Source of the DNA: JAKSSE01 sp045597645 | GTDB lineage: Bacteria > Bacillota > Clostridia > Lachnospirales > Lachnospiraceae | Reading direction: 5' to 3' | Length of the DNA: 64,000 nt | Assembly (NCBI GenBank): GCA_045597645.1 | Contig: JAZLKM010000025.1 | Coordinates: forward strand, 1-64,000 | In this document: piece after piece, positions 33,877 to 41,448 of the stretch | Numbering within the stretch: position 1 is the first letter of the stretch | How the letters are laid out: the number at the start of each line of letters is the position of its first letter | Program-made: the position numbers and the translations under genes | The notes under the pieces: generated by a model | Databases searched by the model: none | Told to the model about the DNA's origin: nothing | The model's input: only the letters and a program-made list of their open reading frames with translations

Positions 33877-35037
33877 TTACATTACACGTACACGAAGTAC
33901 GCTGTCGATTGCCTTAAGCTTGCCGATTACGCTCTCAGGAATCTGAGCATCGCAATCAAGAAGTGCATATGCATACTCACCCTTGCTGTTATTGAACATA
34001 CCAGCAACGTTTATGTCTGCATCTCCCAATATGGTAGTAAACTGAGCGATCACTCCCTTTACATTCTTGTGCATGATACCTACACGAGCTACAGTGTTGC
34101 ACTTGCCCATGTTACAATCCGGATAGTTTACTGAGTGAGTAATATTTCCATTCTCGAGGAAATCCTGAATCTCCTGAGCAGCCATTACTGCACAGTTATC
34201 CTCTGCCTCCTCAGTAGAAGCTCCAAGGTGTGGTGTAAGAAGTACACCCGGCTTGCCTGCTGTGGTTGGGTTCGCAAAATCTGATACATATTTTCTAAGC
34301 TTACCAGCCTCAAGAGCTGCAAGTACAGCAGGCTCATCAACCAGAAGGTCACGAGCAAAGTTAAGAATTACAGTGCTCGGCTTCATAAGCGCGATTGCTT
34401 CCTTGCTAATCATGCCCTTGGTTGCATCCATAAGCGGTACATGAATGGTGATGAAATCACACTCACGGTAAATATCATTAACGTCAGTCACGTGGCGAAC
34501 GCTGCGTGAAAGACTCCATGCTGCATTTACGGAAATATACGGGTCATAACCGTATACATCCATCCCAAGATGTGTAGCTGCATTTGCAACAAGTACACCG
34601 ATTGCTCCAAGGCCGATTACACCAAGCTTCTTGCCTGCAATCTCAGTACCTGCAAAATTCTTCTTTTCCTTCTCAGCAGTCTTTGCAATATTTTCATCTG
34701 CTGCATTAGCTGCGCACCAGTCAAGACCACCCTTGATATCGCGGCTTGCAAGAAGCATACCTGCAAATACCATCTCTTTTACAGCGTTTGCATTAGCTCC
34801 TGGAGTATTAAATACTACAATACCTTTCTCAGCACACTTATCGAGCGGAATATTGTTAACACCTGCTCCTGCACGAGCTACTGCAACTACACTTGAAGGC
34901 AGATCCATGTCATGCATTGCTGCACTTCTTACGAGAATGGCATCAGCCTCGTTGATATCGTCAGTCTTCTCATAATTAGCAGAAAACTTTGACAGGCCTA
35001 CTGCTGAAATTGGGTTAAGGCAATTATACTTATACAT
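33877..35037 (-). CDS. serA: D-3-phosphoglycerate dehydrogenase
   Basis: 386 residues. The NAD-binding loop is GLGAIGVLVANAA, catalytic Arg is near NFARDLLVDE, and the His-Glu relay is in TPHLGASTEEAEDN. A short ACT domain (GVIAQFTTILGDADINVAGM) ends the protein and probably mediates serine feedback. It oxidises 3-phosphoglycerate to 3-phosphohydroxypyruvate. The ATG overlaps the serC TAA by one base, so the two proteins of consecutive steps are translated together. Confidence 0.94.
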   Translation of the reverse strand: MYKYNCLNPISAVGLSKFSANYEKTDDINEADAILVRSAAMHDMDLPSSVVAVARAGAGVNNIPLDKCAEKGIVVFNTPGANANAVKEMVFAGMLLASRDIKGGLDWCAANAADENIAKTAEKEKKNFAGTEIAGKKLGVIGLGAIGVLVANAATHLGMDVYGYDPYISVNAAWSLSRSVRHVTDVNDIYRECDFITIHVPLMDATKGMISKEAIALMKPSTVILNFARDLLVDEPAVLAALEAGKLRKYVSDFANPTTAGKPGVLLTPHLGASTEEAEDNCAVMAAQEIQDFLENGNITHSVNYPDCNMGKCNTVARVGIMHKNVKGVIAQFTTILGDADINVAGMFNNSKGEYAYALLDCDAQIPESVIGKLKAIDSVLRVRVM

Positions 35038-36119
35038 TATGAATTCTCCTTCTCGAAGTTTCTCATGAACTCAACTAACTTCTCTACACCCTCGATTGGC
35101 ATTGCATTGTAGATAGATGCACGCATACCACCTACTGAGCGATGTCCCTTGAGGTTAACGAATCCAGCTGCAGTGCTCTCCTTTACAAACTTTGCATCCA
35201 GCTCATCATTTCCAGTTACAAAAGGTACGTTCATGAGTGAACGATCCTTCTTCTCTACAGTTCCCTTGAACATCTTAGACTCATCAAGGAAATCATAGAG
35301 AATCTTAGCCTTCTTCTCATTGTTTGCCTTGATTGCCTCAAGTCCACCCTGCTTCTTAATCCACTTGAATACTTTTCCACAAATATAAATGGTATAGCAT
35401 GGAGGAGTGTTGTAAAGAGAATCATTGTCAGCCTGAGTCTTCCACTTAAGCATGGTAGGTGTACCTGGAAGGCACTCATCGGTGATAAGGTCCTCTCTAA
35501 TGATTGCAATAACTGCACCTGCAGGTCCAACGTTCTTCTGAACACCGCCATATACGCAAGCATACTTAGATACATCGACAGGCTCTGACAAAAAGCATGA
35601 TGAAATATCTGATACGAGATCTACGCCCTTGCAGTTTGGAAGCTCCCAGAACTTGGTACCATAAATGGTATTGTTCTCGCAGATGTATACATAATCCATA
35701 TCATCTGTGATTGGAAGGTCTGAGCAGTCCGGGATATAGCTGAAGGTCTTGTCAGCTGAAGATGCAAGCTCAACAGCCTCACCATAAATCTTAGCCTCCT
35801 GATATGCCTTCTTAGCCCACTGACCGGTGATTACATATCCTGCCTTCTTGTTCTTCATCATGTTCATTGGAACCTCTGCGAAGAACTGTGATGCTCCACC
35901 CTGAAGGAAAAGTACCTTATAGTTATCCGGAATGTTCATGATTTCTCTAAGGTCTGCTTCAGCTTCCTTGATTATCTGATCATATACCTTGGATCTGTGG
36001 CTCATCTCCATTACTGACTGGCCGGATCCCTTGTAATCCATCATTTCTGCTGCTGCCTCCTGAAGTACCTCCTCTGGAAGCATTGCTGGACCTGCTGAAA
36101 AGTTAAACACTCTGCTCAT
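35037..36119 (-). CDS. serC: Phosphoserine aminotransferase
   Basis: 360 residues, the normal length. It has the N-terminal NFSAGPAMLPEEVL block and the PLP lysine in YACVYGGVQKNVGPAG. It converts 3-phosphohydroxypyruvate and glutamate to phosphoserine and 2-oxoglutarate (second step of serine synthesis). GGAGG lies eight bases before ATG. It sits between ilvB and serA; serB is not in the window. Confidence 0.95.
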   Translation of the reverse strand: MSRVFNFSAGPAMLPEEVLQEAAAEMMDYKGSGQSVMEMSHRSKVYDQIIKEAEADLREIMNIPDNYKVLFLQGGASQFFAEVPMNMMKNKKAGYVITGQWAKKAYQEAKIYGEAVELASSADKTFSYIPDCSDLPITDDMDYVYICENNTIYGTKFWELPNCKGVDLVSDISSCFLSEPVDVSKYACVYGGVQKNVGPAGAVIAIIREDLITDECLPGTPTMLKWKTQADNDSLYNTPPCYTIYICGKVFKWIKKQGGLEAIKANNEKKAKILYDFLDESKMFKGTVEKKDRSLMNVPFVTGNDELDAKFVKESTAAGFVNLKGHRSVGGMRASIYNAMPIEGVEKLVEFMRNFEKENS

Positions 36120-36206
36120 TTCTTTATCCTCCTATTAAGCGCTATGCTTATTGATTTATGATTATGACACTCCGTTCCCCGATAGCAATTAAGATTTTTC
36201 ATTAAC

Positions 36207-37883
36207 TTAACCGATGTCATCGTCATCGAAGCATTCACTGATGGATGTGCCAGGTGATACCATCGGCCATACCTTTTCATCCTTAGGAATCCTTGCGTCT
36301 ATGACTGAAACCGTCGCCTCCGATTGTAATGCTTTTTCAAGGGCCTTGTCAAACTCATCTTTGGTATTGCAAAGATATGCAGTAGCCCCCATCGCCTCTG
36401 ACAGCTTTACAAAATCAACACCGTCATCCAGCACAGTTGCTGAGTATCGTTCTCCATAATAAAGATTCTGCCATTGACGTACCATTCCAAGAACGCGGTT
36501 GTCTACAATTATCTCTATAAGCTTAATATTCTGACGGACAGCGGTTGCTATCTCGTTCATATTCATTCTAAAGCAGCCATCTCCTGCTATATTTATTACA
36601 GTCTGGTCAGGATTACCTACTGCAGCTCCAATTGCAGCTCCCAGTCCATATCCCATAGTGCCAAGTCCACCGCTTGATAGAAAATGTCTCGGTTTGCTGT
36701 ACTTATAGTACTGAGCTGCCCACATCTGATGCTGGCCTACCTCTGTTACCATAATTGCATCACCCTTTGTGGCTCTGTAGGTGCTCTCGATGATATATGG
36801 CCCTGTCAGGATATCAGCTGCCGGCGGCTTCTGCGAACCAAACTCGATTCTGGCTCTGCACTCCTTCATCCAGTCGTCACGCTCCACCTTTTCAAGCTTC
36901 GCATTAAGTGCTGCTAAAGTCTGCTTTACATCTCCGATTATGCTGGCATCAGTCCTAACATTCTTGTTAATCTCTGCCGGATCAATATCCAGCTGAAGTA
37001 TCTTAGCGTCCTTCGCAAACGTGCTCGGATTGCCCAATACTCTGTCAGAAAATCTGGTTCCCACTGCTATAAGCAGGTCACATGCACACACTGTCTGATT
37101 TGCAGCTTTAGTTCCATGCATTCCAAGCATTCCTAAGTATCGGCTGTCTGTGCCATCAAATGCGCCCTTGCCCATAAGAGTGTCACATACCGGTGCGTCA
37201 ATTTTCTCTGTGAAAATCTTAAGCTCCTCTGAAGCTCCGGATATCGAAGCTCCGCCACCTACAAATACAACTGGACGTTCAGATGCATTTATCAGCTTGA
37301 CTGCCTCGTTTATTGCTTCCTCTGTGATATCTTTGATATGTACAGGAGCCTTCTGCGCCGGCTCTGGCACATACTCTGTAATAGCTGCTGTAACGTCCTT
37401 AGTAATATCTACAAGTACCGGGCCCGGTCTGCCGTCAGTAGCTATCTTAAATGCTCGTCTAATTGTCGGGGCGAGATTCTCAATATCCTTTACTATAAAG
37501 TTGTGCTTTGTAATAGGGGTTGTAATACCTGCTATATCCACCTCCTGGAAACTGTCTTTTCCAAGAAGAGGCTTCGTAACATTACAAGTAATTGCCACTA
37601 CCGGCACACTGTCCATGTACGCAGTTGCTATTCCTGTAACAAGGTTGGTAGCTCCTGGTCCTGATGTAGCAAAGCACACTCCTACTTTTCCTGTACTTCT
37701 GGCGTACCCATCAGCAGCATGGCTTGCGCCTTGCTCATGGCTGGTCAGTACGTGGTGTATTTCTTCATGCTTGTAGAGCGCGTCATATACATTAAGGATA
37801 GCTCCCCCCGGATAACCGAAAATGGTGTCTACCCCCTGCTCCTTTAAGCATTCTATTAAGATTTCTGATCCGTTTAGCTGCAT
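36207..37883 (-). CDS. ilvB: Acetolactate synthase large subunit
   Basis: 558 residues. N-terminal FGYPGGAILNVYDAL and the following HEQGASHAADGYARSTG hold the catalytic glutamate for thiamine diphosphate activation; the GDGCFRMNMNEIATAVRQN loop binds the cofactor through Mg. It condenses two pyruvates, or pyruvate with 2-oxobutanoate, in valine/leucine/isoleucine synthesis. The small regulatory subunit (ilvN) is not next to it, so it must be elsewhere or absent. Its ribosome-binding site is weak (GAG). Confidence 0.93.
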   Translation of the reverse strand: MQLNGSEILIECLKEQGVDTIFGYPGGAILNVYDALYKHEEIHHVLTSHEQGASHAADGYARSTGKVGVCFATSGPGATNLVTGIATAYMDSVPVVAITCNVTKPLLGKDSFQEVDIAGITTPITKHNFIVKDIENLAPTIRRAFKIATDGRPGPVLVDITKDVTAAITEYVPEPAQKAPVHIKDITEEAINEAVKLINASERPVVFVGGGASISGASEELKIFTEKIDAPVCDTLMGKGAFDGTDSRYLGMLGMHGTKAANQTVCACDLLIAVGTRFSDRVLGNPSTFAKDAKILQLDIDPAEINKNVRTDASIIGDVKQTLAALNAKLEKVERDDWMKECRARIEFGSQKPPAADILTGPYIIESTYRATKGDAIMVTEVGQHQMWAAQYYKYSKPRHFLSSGGLGTMGYGLGAAIGAAVGNPDQTVINIAGDGCFRMNMNEIATAVRQNIKLIEIIVDNRVLGMVRQWQNLYYGERYSATVLDDGVDFVKLSEAMGATAYLCNTKDEFDKALEKALQSEATVSVIDARIPKDEKVWPMVSPGTSISECFDDDDIG

Positions 37884-37965
37884 TATATTATCTCACTTTG
37901 TATGGCTTATAATTTCTTTATATGAAGCAAATCTATGCTTCACGCTTTACTTTTTCTGATTAAGA

Positions 37966-39630
37966 TTATTTTACTTCAAGTACCGCACCGCGGTTTCCAG
38001 AAGTAACCATCTTCTCATATCTGCTAAGGTAGCCTGTGGTTACCTTAGGCTCTCTTGGCTGCCACTTAGCTTTTCTTGCTGCCATTTCCTCATCGCTCAC
38101 CTTAACATCAAGCTTCATGGCTGGAATATCTATCGAAATGATATCACCTTCCTCTACCAACGCGATTGGTCCGCCTACTGCTGCCTCTGGTGACACATGT
38201 CCAATTGATGCTCCGCGGCTTGCGCCTGAGAATCTACCATCGGTAATAAGTGCAACTGAGCTTCCTAATCCCATTCCGGCAATTGCAGATGTTGGATTGA
38301 GCATCTCTCTCATACCAGGGCCACCCTTCGGTCCCTCATAGCGAATGACTACTACGTCTCCAGCTACGATTTTTCCACCCTTGATTGCTGCTATCGCATC
38401 TTCCTCGCAGTCAAATACTCTAGCCGGTCCCTCGTGTACCATCATTTCCTCAACTACTGCTGAGCGCTTTACTACTGATCCATCCGGTGCCAGATTACCC
38501 TTGAGTACTGCAAGTCCACCTGTTGTTGAATATGGATTATCTACAGTACGGATAACTTCAGGGTTGCGATTTACTGCGTTTGCAATATTCTCTCCCACTG
38601 TTTTTCCGGTAACTGTCATACAATCAGTATTGAGAAGTCCTATGTCTGCAAGCTCTTTCATTACAGCCCACACACCGCCTGCCTCATTGAGGTCTTCCAT
38701 ATAGGTAGGACCTGCCGGAGCGAGGTGGCACAGATTAGGTGTCTTCTCTGAAATCGGGTTAGCAAATGCTATATCAAAGTCAAAACCAATCTCATGAGCG
38801 ATTGCCGGAAGATGCAGCATTGAGTTGGTTGAGCAACCAAGCGCCATATCTACGGTAAGCGCATTCATAATAGCATCCTTGGTCATAATGTCTCTTGCAG
38901 TGATACCCTTTTTCCAAAGGTCCATTACTGCCATACCAGCATGCTTTGCAAGGCGGATTCTCTCTGAATAAACTGCCGGAATGGTTCCGTTTCCACGAAG
39001 TCCCATTCCCAGAGCCTCAGTCAGGCAGTTCATTGAATTTGCAGTATACATACCTGAGCATGAGCCGCAGGTCGGGCATACCTTTTCTACAAACTCCTCC
39101 ACATCATCCTCTGTCATAGTACCTGCCGCATATGATCCAACAGCCTCAAACATAGAAGACAGGCTTCTCTTCTGGCCATGTACATGTCCTGCGAGCATCG
39201 GTCCACCTGATACAAATACGGTTGGAAGGTTGAGTCTAGCTGCTGCCATCAGGAGACCTGGCACATTCTTGTCGCAGTTAGGTACCATTACAAGTGCGTC
39301 AAACTGGTGTGCAATAGCCATGCACTCAGTTGAGTCTGCTATAAGGTCACGGGTTACAAGGGAATACTTCATTCCAACATGTCCCATTGCTATTCCATCA
39401 CATACTGCTATAGCCGGAAACACTACAGGCACACCGCCTGCTTCTGCTACTCCGAGCTTTACAGCATCGACAATCTTATCAATATTCATATGGCCCGGTA
39501 CTATCTCATTGTATGAGCTTACAATACCTACCATTGGCTTTTTCATTTCCTCTGCGGTAAAGCCCAGTGCGTTGAAAAGGCTTCGCGCTGGTGCCTGCTG
39601 CATACCTGCTCTTGCATTATCACTGACCAT
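37966..39630 (-). CDS. ilvD: Dihydroxy-acid dehydratase
   Basis: About 554 residues. Iron-sulfur ligands are seen in PNCDKNVPGLLM and CPTCGSCSGMYTANSM. It dehydrates 2,3-dihydroxy-isovalerate/-methylvalerate to the 2-oxo acids for valine and isoleucine. I start at ATG 39630 (MVSDNARAG), eight bases after GGAGG; the longer frame from 39669 begins at the leuB stop. Oxygen-sensitive Fe-S enzymes like this suit an anaerobe. Confidence 0.94.
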   Translation of the reverse strand: MVSDNARAGMQQAPARSLFNALGFTAEEMKKPMVGIVSSYNEIVPGHMNIDKIVDAVKLGVAEAGGVPVVFPAIAVCDGIAMGHVGMKYSLVTRDLIADSTECMAIAHQFDALVMVPNCDKNVPGLLMAAARLNLPTVFVSGGPMLAGHVHGQKRSLSSMFEAVGSYAAGTMTEDDVEEFVEKVCPTCGSCSGMYTANSMNCLTEALGMGLRGNGTIPAVYSERIRLAKHAGMAVMDLWKKGITARDIMTKDAIMNALTVDMALGCSTNSMLHLPAIAHEIGFDFDIAFANPISEKTPNLCHLAPAGPTYMEDLNEAGGVWAVMKELADIGLLNTDCMTVTGKTVGENIANAVNRNPEVIRTVDNPYSTTGGLAVLKGNLAPDGSVVKRSAVVEEMMVHEGPARVFDCEEDAIAAIKGGKIVAGDVVVIRYEGPKGGPGMREMLNPTSAIAGMGLGSSVALITDGRFSGASRGASIGHVSPEAAVGGPIALVEEGDIISIDIPAMKLDVKVSDEEMAARKAKWQPREPKVTTGYLSRYEKMVTSGNRGAVLEVK

Positions 39631-39669
39631 TATATTTTCCTCCGTGTTTTCGATGGCACTTCGGCGCAT

Positions 39670-40761
39670 CTATATTCTCTCGCAAATCAAATCACCCATT
39701 GCTGATGTTCCTACTTCCTCAACTATGCTGCCATCTCTTGGCATGATGTCGATGGTTCTGTAGCCATCCTTAAGTACCTGCTTTACAGCATTCTCTATTG
39801 CGTCAGCCTCAGCATCGAGATCAAATGTATATCTAAGCATCATAGCTGCGCTTAATATGGTTGCTATAGGATTAGCAATGCCTTTTCCGGCAATGTCTGG
39901 TGCTGAGCCGCCACTCGGCTCATAGAGACCAAACTTGGTGTCATTTAGTGATGCTGATGAGAGCATTCCAATTGAGCCTGTAACCATGCTAGCTTCATCT
40001 GACAAAATATCTCCAAACATGTTCTCTGTAAGAATTACGTCAAACTGTCCCGGATTTTTTACAAGCTGCATCGCACAGTTGTCTACAAGCATATGCTCGT
40101 AAGTCACTTCCGGGTAATCCTTGGCTACTTCCTCAACTATCTTTCTCCAAAGTCGTGAAGAGTCAAGTACGTTAGCCTTATCAACGCTGGTTACTTTCTT
40201 TCTGCGCTTCATAGCTATATCAAAGCCCTTTATGGCGATACGTCTAATCTCATTCTCTGAATAAGTAAGTGTATCAGTTGCCACCATCTGGCCGTCCTTC
40301 TCTACAGTGCATCTATCGCCAAAGTAAAGACCGCCTGTAAGCTCTCTCATTATCATCATGTCAAAGCCGTCGCCTATAATATCATCGCGAAGCGGACAAG
40401 CTTCCTTAAGCTCTGGATATAAATAAGCCGGACGAAGATTTGCAAAAAGTCCGAGAGCCTTTCTTATTTTAAGAAGTCCTGCCTCAGGTCTCTTGTCTGC
40501 CGGCAATTTGTACCATGGAGAAGTTGCAGTGTTGCCACCGATTGAGCCCATAAGTACTGCATCTGCAGCCTTTGCATGCTCGATTGCATCATCGGTAAGT
40601 GGCACTCCGTGCACATCAATTGAGCAGCCTCCCATCAAAATCTCATCATATGCTATCTCGTGGCCAAACTTTGCTGCCACATGGTCGAGTACCTTTCTGG
40701 CCTCGCCCACAACCTCAGGCCCGATACCGTCTCCTGCTATTACACCAATATTAAGCTTCAT
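39670..40761 (-). CDS. leuB: 3-isopropylmalate dehydrogenase
   Basis: About 363 residues. N-terminal IGVIAGDGIGPEVVGEARKVL, the RELTGGLYFGDR motif, and the C-terminal GSAPDIAGKGIANPIATILSAAMML NAD-site block are present. It oxidatively decarboxylates 3-isopropylmalate in leucine synthesis. The ATG at 40761 (MKLNIGV) is preceded by GGAAGG; an upstream frame (MANCGKED) is discarded. It is the first gene of a string leuB-ilvD-ilvB-serC-serA, unusual in joining branched-chain and serine synthesis; leuA, leuC, leuD and ilvC are missing from it. Confidence 0.94.
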   Translation of the reverse strand: MKLNIGVIAGDGIGPEVVGEARKVLDHVAAKFGHEIAYDEILMGGCSIDVHGVPLTDDAIEHAKAADAVLMGSIGGNTATSPWYKLPADKRPEAGLLKIRKALGLFANLRPAYLYPELKEACPLRDDIIGDGFDMMIMRELTGGLYFGDRCTVEKDGQMVATDTLTYSENEIRRIAIKGFDIAMKRRKKVTSVDKANVLDSSRLWRKIVEEVAKDYPEVTYEHMLVDNCAMQLVKNPGQFDVILTENMFGDILSDEASMVTGSIGMLSSASLNDTKFGLYEPSGGSAPDIAGKGIANPIATILSAAMMLRYTFDLDAEADAIENAVKQVLKDGYRTIDIMPRDGSIVEEVGTSAMGDLICERI

Positions 40762-40818
40762 ATTATCTTCCTTCCCGCAATTTGCCATACACGGCCTCTA
40801 CTTTGCACGTTGTGTGTT

Positions 40819-40858
40819 TTTCGTTCTCCGCGCGTCTTTCGTTCTCCGCGCGTTTTTC
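40819..40858 (-). repeat. 18-bp direct duplication in the leuB leader
   Basis: CGTTCTCCGCGCGT occurs twice with an 18-bp period (from 40822 and 40840), with a third partial TTTTTCG. It is in the 5' untranslated region of leuB, between the promoter and the ribosome-binding site. Confidence 0.7.
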
Positions 40859-40880
40859 GATATGGAAATCACATAATTTT

Positions 40881-40912
40881 GCTCAAAATCAGGTCTACTT
40901 CCCCTTTTGAGC
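40881..40912 (-). promoter_or_regulatory. Leader hairpin of the leuB operon
   Basis: GCTCAAAA (40881-40888) pairs perfectly with TTTTGAGC (40905-40912). It would form at the very start of the transcript, ~12 nt after the -10. No T-box motif, leader peptide with Leu codons or terminator follows, so I see no classical attenuator. Confidence 0.5.
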
Positions 40913-40923
40913 CTATTGTTTCA

Positions 40924-40952
40924 ATAATACTTAATATGGCACTTTATTTCAA
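40924..40952 (-). promoter_or_regulatory. Promoter of the leuB-ilvD-ilvB-serCA string
   Basis: Minus-strand TTGAAA (40947-40952), a 17-bp spacer and TATTAT (40924-40929). A CTTTATT/AATAAAG dyad overlaps the -35. The TGTACA array begins ~90 bp upstream, so it could act as an upstream control region. Confidence 0.75.
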
Positions 40953-41042
40953 TAAAGAATTAAACTATTCAGTGCTCAATTTTTCTCGAATAATCTGCGG
41001 GATTTTGGACATTTTCCATATACTCTCATCTAAAGGAAATTA
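40953..41042. other. Spacer between leuB promoter and TGTACA array
   Basis: A/T-rich and without a gene. It contains GGACATTTTCCATATA, which echoes the TTGTCCATAT arm of the beta-glucosidase terminator at 41395, but no other structure that I can support. Confidence 0.4.
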
Positions 41043-41358
41043 TGTACAATACTACTCTCGCAGGTGATTCCTTTTGTACATTTATTCGCGCCTGGGGCGC
41101 ATTTTGTACAATCCTTCTCCCGCAGCCAGGGCTTTTTGTACATATTTCCGCGCCAGAGGCGCATTTTGTACAATCCTTCCCTCGCATCCGATTCCTTTTG
41201 TACATTTCCCCGCTCCCGAGCCGAATTATGTACAATACTTCACTTGCAGCCGATTCCTTTTGTACATTTCCCCGCTCCCGAGCCGAATTATGTACAATAC
41301 TTCACTTGCAGTCGATTACTTTTGTACATTTCCCCGCTCCCGAGCCGAATTATGTACA
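41043..41358. repeat. 62-bp tandem array carrying 11 TGTACA palindromes
   Basis: TGTACA occurs at 41043, 41075, 41105, 41137, 41167, 41199, 41229, 41261, 41291, 41323 and 41353. Gaps alternate 32, 30, 32, 30 without exception, giving five 62-bp units plus a final half site. Units 3-5 are nearly identical; units 1-2 are diverged, yet every hexamer and every spacing is intact. The 30-bp halves carry a small dyad that changes in a paired way: GCGCC-TGG-GGCGC, GCGCC-AGA-GGCGC, then GCTC-CC-GAGC. 62 is not a multiple of 3, and frames through it have no family, so it is noncoding. It lies between the beta-glucosidase terminator and the leuB promoter. Confidence 0.95.
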
Positions 41359-41389
41359 ATCTCTCCTCGCGCCGACAACTCTCAGACAT

Positions 41390-41431
41390 AAAAATTGTCC
41401 ATATACTGCGATTCATGCAATATATGGACAA
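41390..41431 (-). terminator. Terminator after the beta-glucosidase gene
   Basis: TTGTCCATAT (41395-41404) pairs perfectly with ATATGGACAA (41422-41431). On the minus strand the stem is followed by TTTTTATG. It is 18 bp past the gene's stop codon. Confidence 0.85.
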
Positions 41432-41448
41432 ACTCATATCCGTATCTT

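Noticed and set aside
40762..40923. T-box or leader-peptide attenuator before leuB
   Set aside because: There is no T-box sequence, no short leucine-rich frame with a ribosome-binding site and no terminator hairpin with a T-run in the leader.
41043..41358. CRISPR array (period near 62 bp with ~30-bp parts)
   Set aside because: Both halves of each unit are conserved, so there are no unique spacers; the shared element is only a 6-bp palindrome; no cas genes are in the window.
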